DNA of 7,274 bases from an uncultured Maritalea sp. (GCA_913055925.1 CAJXLH010000130.1:1-7274), one strand, 5' to 3'. Positions 1 to 6,647 are shown, numbered from the stretch's first letter. Program-made: numbers and translations. The notes: a model not told the origin generated them from the sequence alone.

Positions 1-1242
1 CATGTTGAATTGCCGCAGGCCATTGAAACAGCGCGCCAAAACGATCAGACATTTGGCCTGATGTCGGTAGATGTGGATTGCTTCAAGCAGATCAATGACC
101 TTTATGGGCACTCTGCTGGCGACAAGGTTTTGGACGAAATTGGGCGGCGCTTGAGCGCTCATCTTGGACCCGAAGATAAAGTCTATCGCTTGTCGGGCGA
201 TGAGTTTGTTGCGATTTTGCAGCTTGGCGAGGACCATGCTTGCTTAAGCCGCGTTTCCAGCGAAATCATTCGGTCGACATCAACGCCAATCGAAGTGGAT
301 GAGAGCCATATTATGGCAACAATCTCTATGGGGGCGGCGACATATCCTGAGCATGGCGATGATCCCGAAACTTTGCTGCGGGCAAGCGATGTGGCGCTTT
401 ATGATGCAAAGGAAAACGGGCGAAACACCTATTCGCTTTACACCACTGAACTTGATCGTGAGGTGCGGCTGCGCAATCAGCTTGAACAAGATCTCCGTTT
501 TGCACTTGAGCACAATGAACTCGAATTGGCCTATCAACCGCAAGTGAATGCGGAAAGTGGGCAGCTTTTAGGGTTCGAAGCGCTTGCACGGTGGCATCAC
601 AAAGAACGCGGACACATCAATCCGCAAGAATTTGTGGCCGTTGCAGAGCAATCTGGCTTGATCCATGCGCTTGGCAATTGGGCATTGGAAACGGCATGTC
701 GTGAGGCGGCGCGCTGGCCAGTGCATTTAACGATTGCGGTCAATCTCTCGCCTTTGCAATTGCGAGACGCGCAGGTGGTTTCTTGTGTGCGCCGCGCGCT
801 TGATTTGACTGGCTTGGCGCCAGAGCGATTGGAGTTGGAGATCACCGAAGGTGTCTTCGTTTTCGATACGGCACAGGTGCGGGAAACGCTGGATGAATTG
901 CGGCAGATGGGCGTTGGCATTGCGATGGATGATTTTGGGACCGGCTATTCATCGCTCAGTTACCTCACGCGCATGCCGTTGACCAAGCTCAAGATTGACC
1001 GCTCCTTTGTGACCAACTTCACACAAGGTAAGGCGGATGATGCGATCGTGAATTGTGTGGTTGGCTTGTCAAAATCGCTTCGCCTGTCTGTTGTGGCAGA
1101 AGGCGTGGAAACCGAGAGCCAAGTCGCGGCGCTTTCGGGCGCAGGATGCGATATTTTGCAGGGCTACTATTTTGGTCGCCCGACAAAGTCGCCGCTTGAG
1201 GTGATTGAGCAACTGTCGCGTGACGTGAAGCTTAGAGCTTAG
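1..1242 (+). CDS. GGDEF-EAL cyclic-di-GMP signalling protein, 5' end missing
   Basis: This protein is predicted to make and/or degrade the second messenger cyclic-di-GMP in the cytoplasm. The reading frame is open from base 1, so the start of the GGDEF domain and any upstream sensor domain lie outside the window. Counting from the first visible codon, the GGDEF domain keeps the metal- and substrate-binding stretch DVDCFKQINDLYGH, but its signature is SGDEF (codons 65-69) instead of GGDEF. The RxxD inhibitory site is absent, since the matching residues are GPED. The EAL domain looks complete: EAL at 193-195, Asn248, ELEITE at 278-283, DDFGTG at 310-315, Lys331, the AEGVE Glu367 and Gln387. Phosphodiesterase activity is therefore the better supported function; cyclase activity is possible because first-glycine variants can be active. 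The gene ends 2 bases from the convergent response regulator gene, with no strong terminator between them. The family is certain; the net activity is inferred. Confidence 0.95.
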   Translation, partial: HVELPQAIETARQNDQTFGLMSVDVDCFKQINDLYGHSAGDKVLDEIGRRLSAHLGPEDKVYRLSGDEFVAILQLGEDHACLSRVSSEIIRSTSTPIEVDESHIMATISMGAATYPEHGDDPETLLRASDVALYDAKENGRNTYSLYTTELDREVRLRNQLEQDLRFALEHNELELAYQPQVNAESGQLLGFEALARWHHKERGHINPQEFVAVAEQSGLIHALGNWALETACREAARWPVHLTIAVNLSPLQLRDAQVVSCVRRALDLTGLAPERLELEITEGVFVFDTAQVRETLDELRQMGVGIAMDDFGTGYSSLSYLTRMPLTKLKIDRSFVTNFTQGKADDAIVNCVVGLSKSLRLSVVAEGVETESQVAALSGAGCDILQGYYFGRPTKSPLEVIEQLSRDVKLRA

Positions 1243-1244
1243 CG

Positions 1245-1877
1245 TTAAGCGCCTAACAAGCCGTTGGAAATCGCGTAGCGGGTGAGGCCGGCTGTTGTTG
1301 AAATGCCAAGCTTTTTCTTGATGTTCTTGCGGTGTGTTTCCACGGTGCGAATGGAGATGTCCAATTTCGCCGCCACATCTTTGTTGCTGTTGCCTTCGGC
1401 TACCAGTAATAGCACCGATTGCTCCCGAGTAGTGAGCAGCGAGTTTGTCGTTTCTTCATTGCTGCCCATGAGCACTTGCGAAACGCCGGTTGAAAAATAA
1501 GTGCCGCCTTGAGCGACTTTTTCGATGGCGGCAACGATCTCGGATGTGGACACGTCTTTAAGCACATAGCCTGACGCGCCATACATGGTGGAGGTTGAGA
1601 TATATTCGCGGCTGTCGTGCATAGAGAGCATCAAAAGGCGCGCAGTTGGCAATTGGTCTTTGAACATTTCGATGGCATCAATGCCATTCATGTCGGGCAT
1701 ATTGATATCCATCAACACAACGTCTGGCTTGGTTGTAAGCGCCAGTTTCAAGCCGTCTTTGGCGTTTTCCGCCGCACCGACTACTTCGATGTGTTCGTAA
1801 GTCTCCAGGACCGACCGAATGCCCTCAAGCACAAGCGGGTGATCATCCACCAACATTACGCGAATTGAATGGCTCAT
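1245..1877 (-). CDS. NarL/LuxR-family response regulator
   Basis: This is a DNA-binding response regulator of 210 residues, the normal full length for the NarL/FixJ group. The receiver domain spans about residues 4-120, with acidic pocket Asp11/Asp12, predicted phosphoacceptor Asp57 in VVLMDINMP, Ser85 at the switch position and Lys107 in GYVLKDVS. A LuxR-type helix-turn-helix follows at about 147-207, opening with LLTTREQ and carrying the recognition-helix stretch SIRTVETHRKNIKKKLGI. All key residues are present, so it should be phosphorylated by the adjacent kinase and act as a transcription factor. Its ATG overlaps the kinase stop codon in ATGA (1874-1877), which suggests translational coupling; a possible GGAG ribosome site at 1889-1892 is about 11 bases upstream. 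The likely target is the divergent dctPQM operon and perhaps its own operon, which is inferred from position. No orthologue name can be given safely. Confidence 0.95.
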   Translation of the reverse strand: MSHSIRVMLVDDHPLVLEGIRSVLETYEHIEVVGAAENAKDGLKLALTTKPDVVLMDINMPDMNGIDAIEMFKDQLPTARLLMLSMHDSREYISTSTMYGASGYVLKDVSTSEIVAAIEKVAQGGTYFSTGVSQVLMGSNEETTNSLLTTREQSVLLLVAEGNSNKDVAAKLDISIRTVETHRKNIKKKLGISTTAGLTRYAISNGLLGA

Positions 1878-3262
1878 GCGCTTGTTTGCTCCAAAACATC
1901 TTTGCTGCTGGTCAGATATATGGAGCGGGGCAATCGCGCAACCAGTCGTGTGCCTTTTGGCGTGCTCAATACATCCAAACTGCCGTTAAAATGCTCCATC
2001 CGCTCTTGCATGTTTCTTAGCCCAAGCCCGCCGGATGGCCCCACGGTCTTATCGTTACGGTTTTGGGTTGGGTTGAAGCCGCGACCATTGTCAACGATCA
2101 CCATCTCTAATCCTGCATTAGTGCTGGAAAGACGAAGCTTAACTTGAGTGGCGCCCGCGTGACGTTCGATATTGTTCAAAGCTTCCTGCGCAACGCGATA
2201 AACGGCCGTTTTCGCATCGGACGGCAATACATTTTTGAAGGCAACGCTTTCGAAATCCACCTCGACGTTAGTGCGTTCTTCGAAATTGTTGATTAATGAT
2301 TCAAGCGCAGCGGTTAGTCCCAAATCGTCAAGCTGACCGGGGCGCAAATCATGTGAAATGCGGCGGACCTCTTTAATGGCAGTATTGAGCGCACCAGCGC
2401 CACGCTCGATGGTTGCAAGAGCGGTTTCCTTGCCGTCGCGTACTTGTCGTTCCGCGAGGTCGAGCACATAGCGCACACCGACCATATTTTGGCTGATCCC
2501 ATCATGCAGTTCGCGGGCAATGCGAGAGCGCTCTTCTTCTTGCGTATCCACAATGCGCTGGGTGAGTTCTTTGAGTTTGGTGTCCGCCAAGCGGCGTTCG
2601 CGCAAATTGATGATGATGCCTGTGCCAAACACAGCCAAAACCGCAGGCACAGTGATCAGAGCGACGATTAGAAATGTCTGGTTGATCGAGGTTGAAAGGC
2701 TGTCATTGGCGGCATCGGTGTGCGCCAAAATATCGTCGATATAGGCCCCTGTGCCCAGCATCCAATTCCATTTGTCCAAGCCAACCGCATAGCCCAATTT
2801 GTCAGAACTCTCGCTGGAGGACGGCTTCTCCCACACATAGTGGTGGAACCCTCCGCCATTTTGGGCGTGCTCAAGCAATGCTGCCACATCCGGATGGTCA
2901 GCCCAGTTTTTGCCGATCCGGAACGGCTGACGTGGGTGAACAATATTGGTGCCGTCATAATGATAGACGTAGAAATAGCCGTCCTGCCCAAAGCTTAGGC
3001 CTTTTAAGATCTGCTTCACACGCTCTTGGGCGATCTCATCGTCGGGTGCTGCGGCGTCATAAACCGGGCCAATGGCGGTCATGGCCAACTCGACATAGTT
3101 TTCAAGCTCTTCTTGCTTTGCGGCCAACATGGACTGCTGGAAGGTTTGAATACCTTCTTTTGAGAGTTGTGAGGACTGCCAAGTTACAAGCGATGTGATG
3201 GCCAGAATGGCCAGCAATAGCGGAATCAAACTCAGCGCAAGAATTTGCAGTCTTAGGGTCAT
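1874..3262 (-). CDS. sCache_2 sensor histidine kinase (NarX/DegS-like HisKA_3 type)
   Basis: This inner-membrane sensor kinase has 462 residues. A first membrane segment (about 6-28) is followed by a periplasmic sCache_2 domain (about 32-182), recognisable from GQDGYFYVYHYDGTNIVHP, the GGGFHHYVWEKP stretch and the closing WNWMLGTGAYIDDI. A second membrane segment lies at about 194-218. The cytoplasmic part has a HisKA_3 dimerisation domain with phosphoacceptor His253 in ARELHDGISQNM, then a HATPase_c domain with an N-box at 355-369 (YRVAQEALNNIERHA), DNGRG at 391-395 and GGLGLRNM at 411-418. Nothing essential appears to be missing. sCache_2 domains commonly bind small organic acids, which fits the TRAP transporter transcribed divergently from it. 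It should phosphorylate Asp57 of the regulator encoded just downstream, with which it shares an ATGA overlap. The start is the ATG that places a normal first membrane helix at the N-terminus; no strong Shine-Dalgarno sequence precedes it. The ligand is unknown. Confidence 0.94.
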   Translation of the reverse strand: MTLRLQILALSLIPLLLAILAITSLVTWQSSQLSKEGIQTFQQSMLAAKQEELENYVELAMTAIGPVYDAAAPDDEIAQERVKQILKGLSFGQDGYFYVYHYDGTNIVHPRQPFRIGKNWADHPDVAALLEHAQNGGGFHHYVWEKPSSSESSDKLGYAVGLDKWNWMLGTGAYIDDILAHTDAANDSLSTSINQTFLIVALITVPAVLAVFGTGIIINLRERRLADTKLKELTQRIVDTQEEERSRIARELHDGISQNMVGVRYVLDLAERQVRDGKETALATIERGAGALNTAIKEVRRISHDLRPGQLDDLGLTAALESLINNFEERTNVEVDFESVAFKNVLPSDAKTAVYRVAQEALNNIERHAGATQVKLRLSSTNAGLEMVIVDNGRGFNPTQNRNDKTVGPSGGLGLRNMQERMEHFNGSLDVLSTPKGTRLVARLPRSIYLTSSKDVLEQTSA

Positions 3263-3283
3263 GGGCTCATTATCTACCGGGTT

Positions 3284-3295
3284 GATTGTTCAATC
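3284..3295. repeat. Short inverted repeat upstream of the kinase start
   Basis: GATTG and CAATC form perfect 5-base arms around a TT spacer. On the minus strand it lies about 21 to 33 bases before the kinase start codon, downstream of the candidate promoter, where an autoregulatory operator could sit. NarL-type regulators bind as dimers to short inverted repeats, but a repeat of this size also arises easily by chance. Confidence 0.3.
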
Positions 3296-3323
3296 TAGCA
3301 CCAAATTGGCCGCTATTCTCCGT

Positions 3324-3353
3324 ATTTGTGGGTAAAGGGTGCGGCGAAGTCAA
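3324..3353 (-). promoter_or_regulatory. Possible sigma-70 promoter of the kinase-regulator operon
   Basis: Read on the minus strand, TTGACT (3348-3353) matches five of six bases of the TTGACA -35 consensus. Eighteen bases further on lies ACAAAT (3324-3329), a poor -10 match of three in six. Transcription would begin about 55 bases before the kinase start codon. The -35 match is good but the -10 match is weak, so this is only a candidate. Confidence 0.3.
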
Positions 3354-3497
3354 AGCTGTATACCCATTTTCCGCGATGCGGTGCGGTTTGGCCTTGAAAG
3401 TTGGAAAAAATCTGTTTCGATTTAGCCTCACGGGGATGTTTTTCTTGCATGCCTTTATTTTGCTGCGTGAAATGCGCGGTAAAAACTTGTTCTTTTT

Positions 3498-3504
3498 GGG
3501 AGGA
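3498..3504 (+). promoter_or_regulatory. Ribosome binding site of dctP
   Basis: GGGAGGA, a strong Shine-Dalgarno match, ends four bases before the ATG at 3509. It fixes that start and fits high expression of the binding protein. Confidence 0.8.
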
Positions 3505-3508
3505 ATAG

Positions 3509-4606
3509 ATGAAAAGACGTGAGTTTTTCAAAAAAGCCGGTGTAGCTGCAGCAGGTGCTGGCGCGGCGGCTCTTGCAACGCCAGCGATCTCGCAAGGTCG
3601 CACACAGTGGATCGGCGTTTCTGCATTCGGTAAAGCGGGCCTTTTGGGCGCTGCATATGAGAACTTTGCGAAAACAGTAAATGTTTTGACCGAAGGCAGC
3701 CTTGAGATCAAATTGTACCACTCAGGCGAGTTGGTTGGCGGTTTGGAAGCGCTTGACGCTGTTCAATCTGGCACAGCTCAAATGGGCTATGGCGCACCGT
3801 ATTACTGGGCAGGTAAATCAGACGCGATTTCATTCGTAGCTGCAATGCCTTACGGTTTGAACGCGCAAGAGCAGAACGCATGGTTCTACTATGGCGGCGG
3901 CATCGAAATGGCCGACGAAACTAGCTACAACCCACTTGGCCTTAAGTTCTTGCCACTCGGCAACTCAGGCAACCAGATGGGCGGTTGGTACGCAAAAGAA
4001 ATCAACACAGTTGCTGACCTTGAAGGCCTTAAGTTCCGTATGCCTGGTTTGGGCGGTGAAGTTCTTAAGACATTTGGCGTGAACGTTGTTCTGCTACCAG
4101 GTTCTGACGTGCTTCCAGCTCTTACTTCTGGTGCGATTGACGGCACAGAGTGGATCGGCCCGGCGGCTGACCTTGGCGCTGGCTTCTTTAAAGTTGTGAA
4201 AAACTACTACTACCCAGGTTGGCACGAGCCTGCCACAGTGCTTGACGCTTTCTTTGATAAAGCGGCTTGGGATTCACTAAATGACACACAACGTGCTGCA
4301 ATTGAGCAAGCTGCGATGGCGACAAACTTGGGTGTGCTTTCACGCTTCCAAGCTGTAAACAACGCATCATTGAAAAAGCTTGTTGATGAGCACGACGTTC
4401 AGCTGAAGCCTTACTCTGACGAGTTGTTGAAGGCGATTGGTGAAGCAACTCCAGACGTTGTTTCTGCTTTGGCGAAGAAATCTCCAGAAGCAACCAAGCT
4501 TTACAACTCTATTGTTGAGTGGCGTGAAGGCATGGTGCAGTGGTCAGGCATTTCTGAAGGTAAATTCATGAATGCATGTACATCTGCTCCGTTCAAAACT
4601 ATCTAA
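3509..4606 (+). CDS. dctP: TRAP transporter substrate-binding protein, TakP-like, Tat-exported
   Basis: This periplasmic protein of 365 residues captures the substrate and delivers it to the DctQM permease. The N-terminus is a Tat signal peptide: twin arginines in KRREFFKK, a mild Ala/Gly-rich core (10-24), and a probable cleavage site after AIS (residues 26-28). The mature protein has hallmarks of the TakP/lactate-binding branch of DctP proteins: SGELVGGLEALDAVQSG, the GGGI segment, NQMGGWYAKEINTVADLEGLKFRM with Arg177, GAIDGTEWIGP with Glu214-Trp215, and NYYYPGWHEP. Glu-Trp with the preceding Asn/Gln and Arg is the expected carboxylate/cation site, so a 2-oxoacid or hydroxyacid such as pyruvate or lactate is plausible; related proteins annotated for mannitol or chloroaromatic uptake keep other substrates open. 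The start has a strong ribosome site. Codon choice differs from neighbouring genes (many AAC, TAC, GGT and CGT codons), suggesting high expression. A hairpin follows the gene. Confidence 0.95.
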   Translation: MKRREFFKKAGVAAAGAGAAALATPAISQGRTQWIGVSAFGKAGLLGAAYENFAKTVNVLTEGSLEIKLYHSGELVGGLEALDAVQSGTAQMGYGAPYYWAGKSDAISFVAAMPYGLNAQEQNAWFYYGGGIEMADETSYNPLGLKFLPLGNSGNQMGGWYAKEINTVADLEGLKFRMPGLGGEVLKTFGVNVVLLPGSDVLPALTSGAIDGTEWIGPAADLGAGFFKVVKNYYYPGWHEPATVLDAFFDKAAWDSLNDTQRAAIEQAAMATNLGVLSRFQAVNNASLKKLVDEHDVQLKPYSDELLKAIGEATPDVVSALAKKSPEATKLYNSIVEWREGMVQWSGISEGKFMNACTSAPFKTI

Positions 4607-4612
4607 GTTTTG
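4594..4612 (+). repeat. Inverted repeat across the dctP stop codon
   Basis: CAAAACT (4594-4600) and AGTTTTG (4606-4612) are perfect 7-base arms around ATCTA, and the stop codon TAA lies at 4604-4606. The stem is A/T-rich and weak on its own. It precedes the stronger hairpin at 4633-4654 and could help protect the 3' end of a dctP-only transcript. Confidence 0.4.
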
Positions 4613-4632
4613 GATGTGAAGTGAACCACATT

Positions 4633-4660
4633 GGCGGGGTCAATTGGCCCCGCCTTTGTT
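4633..4660 (+). terminator. GC-rich hairpin in the dctP-dctQ gap, likely partial terminator
   Basis: GGCGGGG (4633-4639) pairs perfectly with CCCCGCC (4648-4654). The stem can extend by a T-G and a C-G pair to leave an AATT loop. TTTGTT (4655-4660) follows, an imperfect U-tract. Because dctQ follows in the same direction without a convincing promoter, the hairpin probably stops only some transcripts, or blocks 3' exonuclease decay, giving more dctP than dctQM message. That outcome is inferred from similar operons. Confidence 0.7.
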
Positions 4661-4675
4661 ATACCCTATAGTGGG

Positions 4676-4691
4676 CCAAAAATCTTTTTGG
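4676..4691 (+). repeat. A/T-rich perfect inverted repeat next to the dctQ ribosome site
   Basis: CCAAAAA (4676-4682) and TTTTTGG (4685-4691) are perfect inverted arms with only TC between them. The last two G bases overlap the start of the dctQ Shine-Dalgarno sequence. As RNA it would fold with a loop of about four bases and might partly shield the ribosome site. A comparable A5...T5-GGG arrangement stands before dctP. Confidence 0.45.
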
Positions 4692-4697
4692 GGGAGG
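4690..4697 (+). promoter_or_regulatory. Ribosome binding site of dctQ
   Basis: GGGGGAGG, a strong Shine-Dalgarno match, ends four bases before the ATG at 4702 and supports that start. Its 5' edge lies in the inverted repeat at 4676-4691. Confidence 0.75.
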
Positions 4698-4701
4698 TGC
4701 A

Positions 4702-5253
4702 ATGTCTGGGCTAATAGCTGGCATCAGACTTGTGGCAGGCGTCATTGATGCGATCAATGAAGTGATCGGAAACATTCTTTCCGCGTTGGCTTTGCTGCTG
4801 GTTATCAACGTATTTCTGGTTGTGGTTTTGCGCTACATATTTTCGTGGGGCGATGTATGGATGCAAGAAACCTATATCTGGATGCACGCATTTATTTTCA
4901 TGCTCGGTGCGGGTTACACCTTGTTGCATGATGGGCATGTGCGGATCGATCTGATCTATGCTGGCGCATCTGATCGCTATAAGGCATTTATCAATCTGTT
5001 TGGTTCGATTTTCCTTGCAGCGCCCGTGCTGTGGCTGTTCTTTACGCGCGGTCTTGATTTCTTCAATCGGTCCTTTGCGCGGTTGGAAAGTTCACCTGAA
5101 GCTGGTGGTTTGCCAGCTCTTTATATCCTTAAAGGTGCCATTCCTGCGTTAGCGATTTTGCTTGGTTTGCAAGTATTGTCGATGGCATTGCGTTCGATTG
5201 ATACGCTCGTGACGGGCCGAAAAGTAGTTGAAGAAGAAGAGCCACTGACATGA
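4702..5253 (+). CDS. dctQ: TRAP transporter small permease subunit
   Basis: This is the small integral membrane subunit of the TRAP transporter, 183 residues, a usual size. It pairs with DctM and helps dock the loaded binding protein. Four hydrophobic segments are visible at about 22-47, 57-75, 94-116 and 140-163. Family marks include WMQETYIWMHAFIFMLGAG followed by HDGHVRIDL, and the SSPEAGGLPALYILKGAIP segment (130-148) typical of the subfamily that partners TakP-like binding proteins. The tail is short and acidic (VEEEE). It lies 95 bases after dctP, beyond a hairpin, and overlaps dctM by four bases (ATGA at 5250-5253), so the two permease subunits are probably translated in a coupled, near-equal ratio. 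Confidence 0.93.
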   Translation: MSGLIAGIRLVAGVIDAINEVIGNILSALALLLVINVFLVVVLRYIFSWGDVWMQETYIWMHAFIFMLGAGYTLLHDGHVRIDLIYAGASDRYKAFINLFGSIFLAAPVLWLFFTRGLDFFNRSFARLESSPEAGGLPALYILKGAIPALAILLGLQVLSMALRSIDTLVTGRKVVEEEEPLT

Positions 5254-6623
5254 CCCCTGAAGTTCTCGCATTTGTAATGTTTGGGGCAACGATTGTTATC
5301 TTGCTCCTTGGTTTTCCGGTAGCTCTGTCACTTGCAGGCTCTGCAATTATTTTTGCCTATATCGGCGACCAACTCGACTTGTTCCGCTTTGCGTTTTTGA
5401 ACCTGTCGCCCACCCGAATTTTCTCGACCATGAAAAACGAGCCGCTCGTTGCGGTGCCGTTGTTCGTTTATATGGGTGTGATCCTGCAAAGATCGGATAT
5501 TGCGGGGCAGTTGCTCGAATCTATGGGGCAATTGTTCGGTAAAGTACGCGGTGGCCTCGGCTATTCCGTGATCATTGTGGGCGCGCTTCTCGCGGCTTCA
5601 ACAGGCATTGTTGGTGCGACGGTTGTGACCATGGGCCTAATGAGCCTGCCGGTGATGCTGAAAGCCGGATATAATCCGCGGGTTGCGTCTGGTATCATTT
5701 GTGCGTCGGGTACTCTTGGGCAAATTATCCCGCCCTCGATCGTTCTTGTTTTGCTCGCCAGCATCCTTCAAGGGGTGAACGAAGAAGCTGCAGCCATGAC
5801 AGGCAATCTGGCACCTGAACCGGTGACGGCGATTGATTTGTTCGCTGGTGCGTTGTTCCCTGGATTGCTTCTTGTTGGGCTTTATTTGTTGTGGGTTTTC
5901 ATCCTCACAATTATCAAGCCTGAAGACGTGCCATCTATGAAGGATGAAAGCGTTCACGCGCCGAGCGTTGGACAACTGATCCGCGCCGTTGCGCCGCCAC
6001 TTATTCTGATTGTTTTGGTGCTTGGCTCGATCCTCGCGGGCATCGCGACACCAACAGAATCTGCTGCGGTTGGTGCTGTGGGTGCAGCCATTCTGGCATG
6101 GCGCGCGAAGAAGTTTAACTTCACGCTCTTCAAAGAAGTGGGTATTGAGACGGTCAAAGTATCGTCCATGGTCTTCTTGATCATTATCGGCGCTGGCTTG
6201 TTCTCGACTGTCTTTAAAGGCTTTGGTGGCGACGATGTGATTGCTGAGTTTTTGCGCAATCTGCCGGGCGGTGCGTTCTCTGCTTTGTTGCTTGTGATGA
6301 TCTTGATGTTCTTCCTCGGCTTCTTCCTTGATTTCATCGAAATCATTTATGTGGTGGTGCCGATCGTTGGGCCGATCCTAATCGCTTTGGGATATGACCC
6401 GCTATGGCTTGGCGTGATGATTGCGATTAATTTGCAGACAAGTTTCCTCACCCCGCCATTTGGATTTGCCCTGTTTTATCTGCGCGGCGTTGCGCCGGAC
6501 AATTTCAAAACCAGTGACCTATATGCAGGGGTGATGCCGTTTATTCTCATCCAAGTCATTGCGCTTGCGATATTGTGGACATTCCCGTCTGTGGTGACGT
6601 GGTTGCCAACAACATTGTTTTAG
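5250..6623 (+). CDS. dctM: TRAP transporter large permease subunit
   Basis: This is the large membrane subunit that carries the ion-driven translocation pathway, taking substrate from DctP and moving it inward with sodium or another cation. It has 457 residues, nearly all hydrophobic, consistent with roughly a dozen membrane segments. Conserved DctM stretches are present: GFPVALSLAGSA near the N-terminus, GTLGQIIPPS at 154-163, ATPTES at 266-271, GFFLDFIEIIYVVVP at 357-371 and TPPFGFALFYLRG at 401-413. A hydrophilic loop at about 174-195 (starting QGVNEEAAA) is in line with this subfamily. The start overlaps the dctQ stop as ATGA, and an intrinsic terminator lies about 25 bases past its stop, closing the operon. 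I see no missing part, so the transporter encoded here should be complete. Confidence 0.95.
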   Translation: MTPEVLAFVMFGATIVILLLGFPVALSLAGSAIIFAYIGDQLDLFRFAFLNLSPTRIFSTMKNEPLVAVPLFVYMGVILQRSDIAGQLLESMGQLFGKVRGGLGYSVIIVGALLAASTGIVGATVVTMGLMSLPVMLKAGYNPRVASGIICASGTLGQIIPPSIVLVLLASILQGVNEEAAAMTGNLAPEPVTAIDLFAGALFPGLLLVGLYLLWVFILTIIKPEDVPSMKDESVHAPSVGQLIRAVAPPLILIVLVLGSILAGIATPTESAAVGAVGAAILAWRAKKFNFTLFKEVGIETVKVSSMVFLIIIGAGLFSTVFKGFGGDDVIAEFLRNLPGGAFSALLLVMILMFFLGFFLDFIEIIYVVVPIVGPILIALGYDPLWLGVMIAINLQTSFLTPPFGFALFYLRGVAPDNFKTSDLYAGVMPFILIQVIALAILWTFPSVVTWLPTTLF

Positions 6624-6647
6624 CGGTTGAATAAACGCCAACAATTT

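Larger units (their letters stand above)
3263..3508. promoter_or_regulatory. Divergent intergenic region between kinase and dctP
   Basis: These 246 bases separate the start codons of the sensor kinase (-) and dctP (+), so promoters for both operons and the likely regulator binding sites should lie here. I see no credible gene in it. It contains a short inverted repeat at 3284-3295 (GATTG-TT-CAATC), a candidate -35 box for the kinase operon at 3348-3353, and an A/T-rich leader just before dctP. For dctP, TTGAAA at 3394-3399 with TCGATT 17 bases downstream, or TTGCAT at 3445-3450 with TGAAAT 17 bases downstream, are only weak matches to a sigma-70 promoter. I cannot choose between them. Confidence 0.7.

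Noticed and set aside
2692..3198. 168-codon open frame on the plus strand antisense to the sensor kinase
   Set aside because: It lies wholly within the well supported kinase gene, has no recognisable domain, and its composition (many Arg, His, Cys and Pro) is typical of a shadow frame.
3432..3449. Possible sigma-54 promoter (GGGG...TTGCA) before dctP
   Set aside because: The spacing is GG-N11-GC, one base too long for the strict GG-N10-GC rule, and the -24 element lacks TGGCAC. The local regulator is NarL-type, without the AAA+ domain needed for sigma-54.
3286..3522. 78-codon open frame in the divergent region running into dctP
   Set aside because: It begins at a TTG without a ribosome site, overlaps the start of dctP in another frame and resembles no known family.
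3313..3711. 132-codon minus-strand open frame spanning the intergenic region and the 5' end of dctP
   Set aside because: Most of its length is antisense to the dctP signal peptide region. Its Ala-rich part mirrors the GC-rich Tat signal coding sequence, and no start signal is visible.
4644..4672. Internal promoter for dctQ (TTGGCC, 17 bases, TATAGT)
   Set aside because: The -35 box lies inside the terminator-like hairpin and matches only its TTG. TATAGT is a fair -10 match but not enough to call a promoter.
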